A stretch of 64,000 nucleotides of DNA from Paenibacillus sp. PK3_47 (lineage in GTDB: Bacteria; Bacillota; Bacilli; Paenibacillales; Paenibacillaceae), in the NCBI RefSeq assembly GCF_023520895.1, contig NZ_CP026029.1:1364001-1428000 (forward strand), in the 5' to 3' direction. Below the pieces are notes generated by a model that was given only the letters and a program-made list of their open reading frames with translations, searched no databases and was not told the DNA's origin. Both the position numbers and the translations under genes were made by a program. Below, in pieces: positions 55,120 through 62,189 of this stretch (position 1 is its first letter; every line of letters starts with the position of its first letter).

Positions 55120-55889
55120 TTTTCCTGCATTACCTTTCTGATCGCCTTGGCCTGCTCAAAATACTCATTACTGTCCCGCTTGTCTGTATGCTTCATTCCA
55201 AATACGCCTGTATTATCAAGGATTATGGGAGCGTCCTGTGCCGCCGGAGCCATCATGATGATCTTCTGGCCCAGAAGGATTGCTTCTTCCACATCGTGGG
55301 TAACGAACAGGGTCGTTGCCGGATGCGCCTGCCAGTTATCGAGAAAAAGCTGCTGCAGCGCTTCGCGCGTAATGGCATCCAGTGCCGAAAACGGCTCGTC
55401 CAGCAGCATAATAGTCGGGCGGATGGCAAACGCCCGGGCAATCGCCACCCGCTGCTGCTGGCCTCCGCTCAATGAGAGGGGGTAACGGGCGGCCAGGTCT
55501 GCAATGCCCATCGAGGTTAGCCAATAGGTGATCTGCGCCTCCCGTTCCTCCTTCCCCGTACCTGCAGAATTTGTAATTTTCATTGCAATCCGGATATTAT
55601 CGCGGACTGTTTTCCAGGGCAGCAGCCCGTAATTCTGCGGGACCAAGCCGATCAGCGTGTCCTTGTCATGGACGGATTTCCCGTTGAAGGACAGTTCTCC
55701 TTCATAGCCGGGCAGCAGGCCGGCTATGGCCCGCAGCAGTGTCGACTTGCCGCTGCCGGACGGGCCGATAACCGTGTAGATGCCATGCTCCGGCAAAGCC
55801 AGATTCATTTGCCCCAGAGCCAGCCGGCCGCCTTTATATTCTACTTGAAGCTCCTGAATCTGCAGCCCGCTATTCCTTAAACTGGACAT
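55113..55889 (-). CDS. ABC ATPase (SsuB/TauB-like)
   Basis: 258 residues. Walker A VIGPSGSGKSTLLRAIAGLL, signature LSLSGGQQQRVAIARAFAI, Walker B IMLLDEPFSALDAITRE, H-loop LFVTHDVEEAILLG. Middle gene of the operon, overlapping the binding protein gene by 20 bases and the permease gene by 7. Confidence 0.92.
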   Translation of the reverse strand: MSSLRNSGLQIQELQVEYKGGRLALGQMNLALPEHGIYTVIGPSGSGKSTLLRAIAGLLPGYEGELSFNGKSVHDKDTLIGLVPQNYGLLPWKTVRDNIRIAMKITNSAGTGKEEREAQITYWLTSMGIADLAARYPLSLSGGQQQRVAIARAFAIRPTIMLLDEPFSALDAITREALQQLFLDNWQAHPATTLFVTHDVEEAILLGQKIIMMAPAAQDAPIILDNTGVFGMKHTDKRDSNEYFEQAKAIRKVMQEKW

Positions 55890-56910
55890 CGGAGATCACT
55901 TCTTCAGCCGAAATAGTTTTGGTTAAGAGCCCCTTTTCCCGTGCCCATGCAAAAGCAGCCTCCACTTCCTTCACATCCACCTGATTGGCAGGCAGGTATT
56001 CCGGCACTGTGATCTCGTCCTTCAATGTCTCCGGATATCCCACTTCCTCAATAATCAGGTCAATATATTCCGTTTGATCATGAGACTTCATATATTCAAC
56101 AGCTTCATCATAGGCTGCATACATATCACGGATCGCCTGTGCTTTGGCATCAATTGCGCTCTGCGGGAATGCCAGTACGAACGGGTTCACGCCGGCGGAT
56201 ACCGTAGAGCTGAGCACGCGCAGACCGGAGGTTACACCCATCGTGACAAACGGTTCAGGCAGAATAGCCGCGTCAGCCTTCTTGTTCTTCAGCAGCTCAA
56301 GCCGGGTTGGAATCTGCGGTACCTCAGTCACGGTAATGTCGTCTTCCGTCAGTCCCGCCTGCTTCAGCATCATCGCCACGGTATACTGGGTAGAGGTGTT
56401 CTTGGACAAAATCACCGTCTTGCCCTTCAGATCCTTTACCTCTTGCACTTCGTCATTGCCGGTCAACAGATCAAATTCCCCTGTAGTTGTACTGGTAATC
56501 TTCACATCCAGTCCGGCTTCGTTGTAAATCGAGATCGCCACCAGATCCGCACTGATTCCGTCCAGCTTACCGGCCTGGAACGCTACATCACGGTCTTTGG
56601 CACTTTTAAAGGTCTGGATATCCAGGTTCACATTATGCGCTGTATCAAACCCCTGCTCGTGGGCAATGATGAACGGAATAGCGTCTATGGAAGGCAGCAG
56701 ACCCAGCGACAGCGTTGCAGCTTCAGCCGGTGCCCCGCTTGGCTCCGGCGTTCCTCCAGTATTGTCTGCGGCATTCCCCGCACCGGCGCCGGCAGCATTA
56801 TTACCCGCGTTGTTTGCAGCATTGTTATTACCGCAGCCTGCTGCCACCATACTGACCGCAGCGATCAGCATTAACAGCATCATCAGGTTTTTCAGGTTCC
56901 TTCTCTTCAT
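55870..56910 (-). CDS. SsuA/THI5-like substrate-binding lipoprotein
   Basis: 346 residues from ATG 56910, which follows GGAGG (12 bases); an ATG eight codons earlier overlaps that site. Lipobox VAAGC near residue 26, then an Asn/Ala/Gly linker. Mature NMT1/SsuA-like fold: SLGLLPSIDAIPFIIAHEQG, LQTFKSAKDRDVAFQAGKLD-type region, KGKTVILSKNTSTQYTV and PEPFVTMGVTSGL. First gene of the operon. Candidate substrates are sulfonates, taurine or pyrimidine precursors; the sequence does not decide and no desulfonation genes are nearby. Confidence 0.88.
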   Translation of the reverse strand: MKRRNLKNLMMLLMLIAAVSMVAAGCGNNNAANNAGNNAAGAGAGNAADNTGGTPEPSGAPAEAATLSLGLLPSIDAIPFIIAHEQGFDTAHNVNLDIQTFKSAKDRDVAFQAGKLDGISADLVAISIYNEAGLDVKITSTTTGEFDLLTGNDEVQEVKDLKGKTVILSKNTSTQYTVAMMLKQAGLTEDDITVTEVPQIPTRLELLKNKKADAAILPEPFVTMGVTSGLRVLSSTVSAGVNPFVLAFPQSAIDAKAQAIRDMYAAYDEAVEYMKSHDQTEYIDLIIEEVGYPETLKDEITVPEYLPANQVDVKEVEAAFAWAREKGLLTKTISAEEVISDVQFKE

Positions 56911-57325
56911 GAATCTTCTTTGCCTCCATCTCATTCTCTAGTAATATCCCGCATGCGTAATTATTCACATACCTGCATGCAAAGACCCCTATGCTTCCCC
57001 GGGAAGCACCAAACAATGCCATTTTACACCTATTGTCCTATTTTGTATATTTATAAATTTTAAATATTAAGCCTCGACAGAACAGACCGGTGTTGCCTGA
57101 TCCGTGAAAGCGTTAGAGCTTTTTCTGCTTCCCCTGTGCTTTCCCTGTGCTTTTTCCGCCGGATTTTTCCTTGGTTCATAACCCGCCGAAATTATCCGGA
57201 TCAGCTGATCTATAGCGGTCAATCAATTGTCCTCTGTACAGAGACAACAATCTTTTGTATGAGCACAAAACCTTCCAACCATCATATTCCGTTAAAAAAA
57301 TTTGTCTTTTCAGAGCGGACACCCC
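56911..57325. other. Intergenic stretch between divergent units
   Basis: About 400 bp between the binding protein and a small gene. AT-rich in the middle (TTTATAAATTTTAAATATT near 57050). It should hold the promoter of the transporter operon, but I see no clear -35/-10 pair or structured leader. No gene recognised. Confidence 0.4.
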
Positions 57326-57353
57326 TTCCAAAAAGATGAAGTTATGTTATAAT
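57326..57353 (+). promoter_or_regulatory. Probable promoter of the 61-residue gene
   Basis: A perfect TATAAT at 57348-57353; the matching -35 (TTCCAA, 57326-57331, 16-bp spacer) is poor. Confidence 0.5.
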
Positions 57354-57414
57354 GTAAGCGTAACCAAAGTTGTTCATAAAAACTATTTTTCATCTCTCAA
57401 GGAGGATGAACGCA

Positions 57415-57600
57415 ATGCTGGCAGGACTGAAAGAATTCAAAAATTGGGTAACCGGAATGTGGCAGCCGGGAATGGATTCGGACCAGGAGGACTATTGGAA
57501 AATGGAGTACTCCATGAATCATCATCTGCACACCTCAAGAGTTCCAAGCCCGCTTACTTACGAAGAAGAGTCCCGCATCAAGACGGTTAAATATCAATAG
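57415..57600 (+). CDS. Hypothetical small protein, 61 residues
   Basis: ATG 57415 with AAGGAGG 9 bases upstream (earlier in-frame ATGs lack ribosome sites). The sequence begins MLAGLKEFKNWVTGMWQPGM and is acidic and Trp/Met-rich in its first half. No family recognised. Good promoter -10, ribosome site and a downstream terminator at 57631-57674 argue that it is expressed. Confidence 0.65.
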   Translation: MLAGLKEFKNWVTGMWQPGMDSDQEDYWKMEYSMNHHLHTSRVPSPLTYEEESRIKTVKYQ

Positions 57601-57630
57601 TCTCAGCGCAGAATATATATAATTAACATA

Positions 57631-57674
57631 GGCCGCCAGTGCCGGAAGCTCCTTCCGGATGCTGCGGTCTTTTA
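57631..57674 (+). terminator. Terminator of the 61-residue gene
   Basis: GGCCGCCAGTGCCGGAAG (57631-57648) pairs with TTCCGGATGCTGCGGTC (57653-57669) with two mismatches; TCTTTTATT follows. Confidence 0.75.
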
Positions 57675-57703
57675 TTGTTGCAGTCAGGGAAATGCCGGAA
57701 GAT

Positions 57704-57728
57704 AAAAAAAAACTACCCCGGAGGATAG
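57704..57728 (-). terminator. Terminator of the agr-like operon
   Basis: A compact hairpin with a 4-base loop (57713-57718 with 57723-57728) followed on the minus strand by nine T (57704-57712), directly after the LytTR gene stop. Confidence 0.8.
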
Positions 57729-57729
57729 A

Positions 57730-58110
57730 TCAATTAAATACCACTTGTGAATTGGTTTCTCCAACAAGCTGGCACACTTTTTTGAGTCCGCTCTTGGACA
57801 TCGTACAGTATTTGGAGTTCTTCGTACGTTCCCGCTCGAAATAAGCGATTTTAAGAAAAGTGTTAATCTCCACAATATTCCGGATGTTGATGCTGTTGTT
57901 GCGGTCGGCAAGATAAAAGGTATAACCTGAAGCATTGAGTACTCTTGTCCAATACTTTAGTGTGCCGGTCGTGTAATAAACAGAATCTACAGTATGCAGT
58001 AAAATAATACTCGCTGAACTTTCTGTGCCAAGAAAGATAATATCCTCAGCTTTTACAGAAACAAGGCCGGAACGTCCCTCTAAATCTCTGGTTGCGCTAA
58101 TAATACACAT
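57730..58110 (-). CDS. Stand-alone LytTR-domain DNA-binding protein
   Basis: 126 residues, essentially a LytTR domain alone with no receiver domain. The region about 20-120 has the LytTR strand pattern: SVKAEDIIFLGTESSASIIL, VDSVYYTTGTLKYWTRVLNA, NSINIRNIVEINTFLKIAYF, then the basic ERERTKNSKYCTMSKSGLKK. Such proteins bind direct repeats in promoters, like the AgrA output domain. GGAGG lies 7 bases before the ATG. Last gene of the agr-like operon, 14 bp after agrD, with its own terminator. Without a receiver it would need to be controlled by another partner, such as the membrane protein at the start of the operon. Confidence 0.85.
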   Translation of the reverse strand: MCIISATRDLEGRSGLVSVKAEDIIFLGTESSASIILLHTVDSVYYTTGTLKYWTRVLNASGYTFYLADRNNSINIRNIVEINTFLKIAYFERERTKNSKYCTMSKSGLKKVCQLVGETNSQVVFN

Positions 58111-58124
58111 TTTATACCTCCAAA

Positions 58125-58262
58125 CTACTTCAACAGCTCTTCGGGTACTTCCGGCTGGTTGACGTAAACGATACTGGCGCTCACAGTAACTATCAATGCA
58201 GCCATTCCCGACAGCGCAGTTGCAAGCCTGTAAACCGCTTTGCGCTGCAGCTTCTTGATCAT
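58125..58262 (-). CDS. agrD: AgrD-like cyclic autoinducer precursor with Ser in place of Cys
   Basis: 45 residues, too short for routine gene finding. ATG 58262 overlaps the agrB stop (ATGA). Three AgrD parts are visible: a basic, amphipathic N-terminal helix (MIKKLQRKAVYRLATALS), a hydrophobic stretch, and the conserved acidic tail QPEVPEELLK recognised by AgrB. Where other precursors have Cys at the ring position, this one has Ser30 in VSASIVYVNQPEVPEE; a five-residue ring Ser-Ile-Val-Tyr-Val would be a lactone rather than a thiolactone. The protein has no Cys at all. Ring boundaries are inferred. Confidence 0.8.
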   Translation of the reverse strand: MIKKLQRKAVYRLATALSGMAALIVTVSASIVYVNQPEVPEELLK

Positions 58263-58789
58263 GCAGAGTTCACCCCCTTCCTGGCAATCAGCAGACTGAC
58301 GGATTGAGCCAGGAAGCTTGCTGCAATGACAGATGAACCTATCAGGAAGTTGGACAGGATCAACGCGGCAGCAATTACCTTAAGAAGAGGCCAGTACCGC
58401 TTGGGGATCCTGGTCTGCCTGTCGATGCCTATGGGAGCCAGCCACAGTACAAGCGACAGGCTGATCAAATTCATGGACTGGATGTAAATACCGGGAAGGT
58501 CTGCGTAAGATAATAAAGTGAACAGGGTAACCGTAAATAAAACACATTTGGTTCCTGACTTGAGATGCACTCCGCCCGAGACCTGCCGCAATAAGGCAAA
58601 GGAGATCAGGATTAACACGGCTTTACTTGTCTGTCCGGTAAACACGGAGATCCCCAGAGTCAGGGAGATAATAAATGATACATTGAGAACGGCCGCTATG
58701 GCAAATTTAAGAACTGCATGGGATGCAGGATGCTCCGGTACTGTATTTTTAATACCAGCTGCCATTTTAGCAGACATTGTATCAATCAC
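58259..58789 (-). CDS. agrB: AgrB-like membrane peptidase
   Basis: Processes and exports the AgrD peptide; 176 residues, four to six membrane helices. Catalytic signature ALLRQVSGGVHLKSGTKCVL gives the conserved Arg, Gly-Gly, His and Cys seven residues after the His, as in AgrB. The start is GTG 58789, giving the family-like MIDTMSAKMAAGIKN; it overlaps the upstream gene by 8 bases, and the ribosome site is not ideal, so ATG 58777 is an alternative. Followed by agrD with a 4-base overlap. Confidence 0.9.
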   Translation of the reverse strand: MIDTMSAKMAAGIKNTVPEHPASHAVLKFAIAAVLNVSFIISLTLGISVFTGQTSKAVLILISFALLRQVSGGVHLKSGTKCVLFTVTLFTLLSYADLPGIYIQSMNLISLSLVLWLAPIGIDRQTRIPKRYWPLLKVIAAALILSNFLIGSSVIAASFLAQSVSLLIARKGVNSA

Positions 58790-59414
58790 TGTCTTCCTCG
58801 GTCTCCTTCCGGATGGCGTAATACAGCAAAAACATCATGACTGCAGCGAAGAATACGATGTTTACGAACAAATCATTATAATAGAAAATGACTGAAACGG
58901 AGATCAGGAACACAACGATCAGCATAATGATGAAGATATCCTCGAATCTGAAACGGAGCCGCTCAAAATCGAACTTAAAGCCCATGCCAATCTTGTAGAG
59001 TCCTACGGACAGCAGTATCGTAATCAATCCGCTGGCAAATTGCAGTAAGTACCCGTTGGAGATATCTTCTTGAGCAGCTGCTATGGAGCCGAACAACAGC
59101 TTTGCAAATCCCGTCTGTAAAAAAGCGTACGCTACATATCCAAGCACTGTAACGATTACGGACCAGATCAGGGGAATCTTCACTACCACTTTAAAGAAAG
59201 CTGCAAACAACAAGATTGTGATCAACGGAACAAGGAAGGCGAGCGAAAGCTCATTCCTCATTATGTAGCTCTGCAGATTGATTAACAGAACCATAAATAA
59301 AGCCTGCCAGATATGATTCTGGAATTTGAATCTGAAGAGAGACATGATCAGACAATATACCGATATTGTCTCAATTGTAGAGAAAAACATATACCCAAAG
59401 GGCTCCCAAGACAT
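58782..59414 (-). CDS. Membrane protein, possible sensor or inhibitor of the agr-like system
   Basis: 210 residues with six or seven hydrophobic helices (MFFSTIETISVYCLIMSLF, ALFMVLLINLQSYIM, LVPLITILLFAAFFKVV, IPLIWSVIVTVLGYVAYAFL, ASGLITILLSVGLYKIG, IFIIMLIVVFLISVSVIF, IVFFAAVMMFLLYYAI) and a short charged C-terminus. The topology is like the N-terminal sensor part of AgrC-type kinases but there is no kinase domain: the protein stops after the last helix. First gene of the operon and translationally overlapped with agrB. Candidate peptide sensor that sequesters the LytTR protein; no family name is certain. Confidence 0.75.
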   Translation of the reverse strand: MSWEPFGYMFFSTIETISVYCLIMSLFRFKFQNHIWQALFMVLLINLQSYIMRNELSLAFLVPLITILLFAAFFKVVVKIPLIWSVIVTVLGYVAYAFLQTGFAKLLFGSIAAAQEDISNGYLLQFASGLITILLSVGLYKIGMGFKFDFERLRFRFEDIFIIMLIVVFLISVSVIFYYNDLFVNIVFFAAVMMFLLYYAIRKETEEDSD

Positions 59415-59659
59415 AATGCACCACCTGCGACGTATTCTTTTGAAACTATTATATATCTTAGGTCCTAGTCCCGTATAGAATAATTACCTGAATTTAATAG
59501 ACTTTTTCTGTTAATTTGGTGAAGATGTCCACGGGCGGCATGGGTCTATGGTACTTTGTGCGGCAGAAGCTTTTATCCGGGCTGCTTTGGTGTGGAACGG
59601 TGGGCTTTTGTCCGGCTTTTTGTCTGCCTATGCTCCACAACAATAGCACTATTTAAAGA

Positions 59660-59846
59660 TTTAATCGGAAAAACTCCACCTCATTTGAATGTTTTTTGTA
59701 GATTAGGCTCATTAATTGGAAAACCTCCAGCTATTTCGGTGTATTTATGCTTTTAAGGGTGAATTAGGTCCATTTAAATGGACTTTTTCCTACTAATATC
59801 TTGATTCGGGCATTTGGAGGAGAATTAGCTGGAGAAATTCCACTTC
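59660..59846. repeat. Four-palindrome cluster D3
   Basis: Four TTARNYGGA/TCCANCTAA-type palindromes begin at about 59661, 59712, 59774 and 59825 (51, 62 and 51 bp apart). It lies in the gap between the agr-like operon start and gerE, with the gerE fragment immediately after the fourth palindrome. The rest of the 59415-59660 gap shows no gene. Confidence 0.75.
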
Positions 59847-59867
59847 GATTTTGTGTGAGGCTGCCGG

Positions 59868-59918
59868 GCTGCCTTTGACGTTTAGCTTTCGCTTTACATT
59901 GGAGATGTGGTTGCGAAC
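59868..59918 (-). pseudogene. gerE fragment, inverted partial copy
   Basis: Minus strand reads VRNHISNVKRKLNVKGS, the recognition-helix end of GerE. At nucleotide level 24 consecutive bases (ending ACATCTCCAATGT) are identical to intact gerE at about 60593-60617, and a second block (TAAACGTCAAAGGC) also matches. The remainder of the gene is absent. Confidence 0.8.
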
Positions 59919-59970
59919 CAAAGCCAGTATAAGGGTAAGGATGTGTAAAAACCCCGAGGTGATGATCATT

Positions 59971-60177
59971 ATGAGAAGTTTGTTAAGGAAATACTTCTCC
60001 GGCAGGCGGGTTGTAAGTATCAAAGGCTATTTGTTGTACCTCCTGTTCTTTCTGCTTTCTTGCCGCCGTACTGATTATCCGGTACCTTGGCGGGTAGCGT
60101 TTGATTCAAAGGAAAGGGTCAGCTGCCGGCACTATATTTTCCGCAACAAAACCCTTGCTATGGAATCCATTTCATAA
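59971..60177 (+). CDS. Possible small protein, 68 residues
   Basis: ATG 59971 with GAGGTG upstream; one hydrophobic segment (YLLYLLFFLLSC) after a basic N-terminus (MRSLLRKYFSGRR). Could be a membrane or lipid-anchored peptide, but composition after residue 35 is not protein-like and it may be a chance ORF. Confidence 0.3.
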   Translation: MRSLLRKYFSGRRVVSIKGYLLYLLFFLLSCRRTDYPVPWRVAFDSKERVSCRHYIFRNKTLAMESIS

Positions 60178-60179
60178 AT

Positions 60180-60280
60180 TACACTGGAGCAGTACCAGGC
60201 TTACCGGAAAAAACCGGCGTGACCGCAAGGGCGTGACGGGCCGGTACGTCTCCCTATATGCCGCCGTCAGGCGGTTTTTT
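60180..60280 (+). ncRNA. Candidate structured RNA ending in a terminator
   Basis: A GC-rich stretch with several short stems (CCGG-AAAAAA-CCGG; ACCGCAAGGG-type tetraloop stem; GTACC near 60194 with GGTAC near 60243) leads to a strong terminator: CCGCC (60261-60265) pairs with GGCGG (60270-60274), then TTTTTT. No long ORF fits. I could not match it to a known riboswitch class. It ends about 190 bp before gerE. Confidence 0.4.
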
Positions 60281-60376
60281 GCTGTAATCAGACGAAATAA
60301 TTGTACTTGTCCGGCGTTCCCCGGTACCCCGTCCATCCTTTGATAGATTGCCCCGCCCATTTTAGAGCCGCGACAG

Positions 60377-60405
60377 CACCATTGACATTCCCTATACATA
60401 AGATG
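60377..60405 (+). promoter_or_regulatory. Probable sigma-K promoter of gerE
   Basis: CACC (60377-60380), 16 bases, CATAAGATG (60397-60405) resembles the sigma-K consensus with one deviation. In B. subtilis gerE is transcribed by sigma-K in the mother cell. Confidence 0.5.
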
Positions 60406-60467
60406 TTTTGACTGTATCCCTTTACCTTGTTATACCAAACAAACCCGAGCAAGGAGGGGTGACACCA

Positions 60468-60692
60468 TTGAAGGGGAACGAACACCATAGCAAATTTCTG
60501 TTGACTCATCGTGAGCGCGAAGTTTTTGAGCTTCTCGTGCAGGACAAAACAACACGCGACATCGCTGGCCTGCTGTTCATCAGCGAGAAAACGGTTCGCA
60601 ACCACATCTCCAATGTTATGCAAAAATTAAACGTCAAAGGCCGTTCGCAAGCGGTTGTCGAGCTGATCAAGCTTGGGGAGCTGAAGATATAG
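60468..60692 (+). CDS. gerE: Spore coat regulator GerE
   Basis: Late mother-cell transcription factor of the LuxR/GerE HTH class; 74 residues from TTG 60468, exactly the usual GerE length, with AAGGAGG 10 bases upstream; the longer frame from 60408 crosses the ribosome site. The sequence LLTHREREVFELLVQDKTTR and ISEKTVRNHISNVMQKLNVK follows Bacillus GerE closely. Activates or represses coat genes; the exosporium genes at 10-12 kb are plausible targets. Confidence 0.96.
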   Translation: MKGNEHHSKFLLTHREREVFELLVQDKTTRDIAGLLFISEKTVRNHISNVMQKLNVKGRSQAVVELIKLGELKI

Positions 60693-60722
60693 CTGCCGTG
60701 CTTCGATAGTGACACGTTTAAG

Positions 60723-60757
60723 CCTTCTTTTACCCTTAGGGTGAAAGGGGGTTTTTT
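60723..60757 (+). terminator. Terminator of gerE
   Basis: CCTTCTTTTACCC pairs with GGGTGAAAGGGGG (G-T pairs included), loop TTA, followed by TTTTTT. Confidence 0.8.
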
Positions 60758-60856
60758 GTTGTTTGGATTGCCGAAGCTTCAGCCGCAGCCCGAAGGAACC
60801 CGGGGATGTGCTAAAATAAAACCATTATCCACTCTGATCCGGGAGGCTTAAGGCCG

Positions 60857-61834
60857 ATGGCAAACATTAAAGAAATTGCCCGCATTGCCGGCGTCTCCGT
60901 GACGACCGTTTCGCGCGTGCTTAATAATCATCCTTATGTCAGCAAAGACAAAAGAGCCGCAGTCCTGGAAACGATCGAGCAGCTCAATTACACGCGCAAT
61001 ATGAACGCTGTCCATCTGATAACCGGACGTACCGGAGCGGTCGCTGTGGTTCTCCCCTACATCAATTACTTTTATTTCTCCATCGTGATGGACGGTGTGG
61101 CCCGTGAAGCGCTGCTCAGCCAGTACCGGCTTATTCTCTGCCAGACCAACTATTCAACTGAAGCTGAAATCAAGGTACTCGAAATGCTGCGCAATAAGGA
61201 AATCGACGGCGTAGTCATTATATCAACGGCACTTCAGCCGGAAGTCATAGAGGAATATACCGTTTACGGCCCGATTGTTACCTGTCAGGATAGCGGCGAA
61301 CGCGGTTACTCCTCTGTATATATTGAGCATTATGCCGCTTTCCGCCACGGCCTGCAGTATCTGCTGGACAAGGGTTACCGTAAAATCGGATACTGTGAGG
61401 GAAGGCAGAACGGCAGCAGCGCGGTGATCCGGCAATCCGCCTTCCGGGATTTTCATGACGAGAACGGTCTCCGGTTCCAGGACGAATGGCTGGTCTATGA
61501 CTGTATCACTGAAGAATCAGGCGCTGCGGTGGCACGTTCGTTGCTTGAAATGAAGGAGCGTCCGGAAGCGTTTATTATTACCGGTGACCATGTGGCCGCA
61601 GGGCTTATTATAGAAGCCAGGAAACATGGACTGAGGATACCCGGGGATCTGGCCGTTTTGAGTTTTGACAACCAGCCGATCGGCCGGCTGCTGGATATCA
61701 CTACGATCGATAACCAGCTTAATGAAATGGGAGCCGAAGCCTTCCGTATCATTCACGGGCAAATTAACAATGACTGCAACAGCCCCGTATACCGCAAGCT
61801 CGACTACCGGATTATTGAACGCGGTACGGTGTGA
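60857..61834 (+). CDS. LacI family transcriptional regulator
   Basis: 325 residues. HTH and hinge at about 1-60: MANIKEIARIAGVSVTTVSR, VLNNHPYVSKDKRAAVLETI. Periplasmic-binding-like ligand domain follows (AVVLPYINYFYFSIVMDGVA, VLSFDNQPIGRLLDITTIDN). GGGAGG-type ribosome site. No sugar operon is directly attached, so its regulon is unclear; the downstream nag genes have their own RpiR regulator. Confidence 0.93.
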   Translation: MANIKEIARIAGVSVTTVSRVLNNHPYVSKDKRAAVLETIEQLNYTRNMNAVHLITGRTGAVAVVLPYINYFYFSIVMDGVAREALLSQYRLILCQTNYSTEAEIKVLEMLRNKEIDGVVIISTALQPEVIEEYTVYGPIVTCQDSGERGYSSVYIEHYAAFRHGLQYLLDKGYRKIGYCEGRQNGSSAVIRQSAFRDFHDENGLRFQDEWLVYDCITEESGAAVARSLLEMKERPEAFIITGDHVAAGLIIEARKHGLRIPGDLAVLSFDNQPIGRLLDITTIDNQLNEMGAEAFRIIHGQINNDCNSPVYRKLDYRIIERGTV

Positions 61835-61920
61835 CTGAGGAGAGCCGGCCGGCGCTCCTGGGCAAAAATCTGAAATTAGCAGCAAATTGCAGAGCTAAAA
61901 GATGACTTCACAAGAAGCAG

Positions 61921-61961
61921 AGCAGCAGTTCTTCCTGTACGGGAGGGGTGCTGCTTTTTTT
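61921..61961 (+). terminator. Terminator of the LacI-family gene
   Basis: AGCAGCA (61921-61927) pairs with TGCTGCT (61949-61955), with further pairing inside (CTTCC with GGGAGG), followed by a T-run. Confidence 0.8.
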
Positions 61962-62055
61962 GGCCCACCCGGGATTAACGGATCCTGTGTCCGTTAGCTT
62001 CCGCAGCACCCAAGCCCAGCCTCAGCTCCCTGGATATTTTTTTGGTAAATCCCCC

Positions 62056-62103
62056 TTGCATCCCTCCGCTTAATGCTCTATTCTATTAGTGAAAATAATT
62101 TTC
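62056..62103 (+). promoter_or_regulatory. Promoter and probable operator of the rpiR-nagBA operon
   Basis: TTGCAT (62056-62061), 17-bp spacer, TATTCT (62079-62084). The perfect palindrome GAAAATAATTTTC lies at 62091-62103, at the expected transcription start; a related AAAAATATTTTC follows near 62124-62135. These are good candidates for binding by the RpiR-family protein encoded next. Confidence 0.65.
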
Positions 62104-62189
62104 TTATAAATAAAAATTTTGTTAAAAATATTTTCAATAAAATAAACTATCCTATACTGCCTAAAAAGCTACAAAGAAAGGTGACCCTC

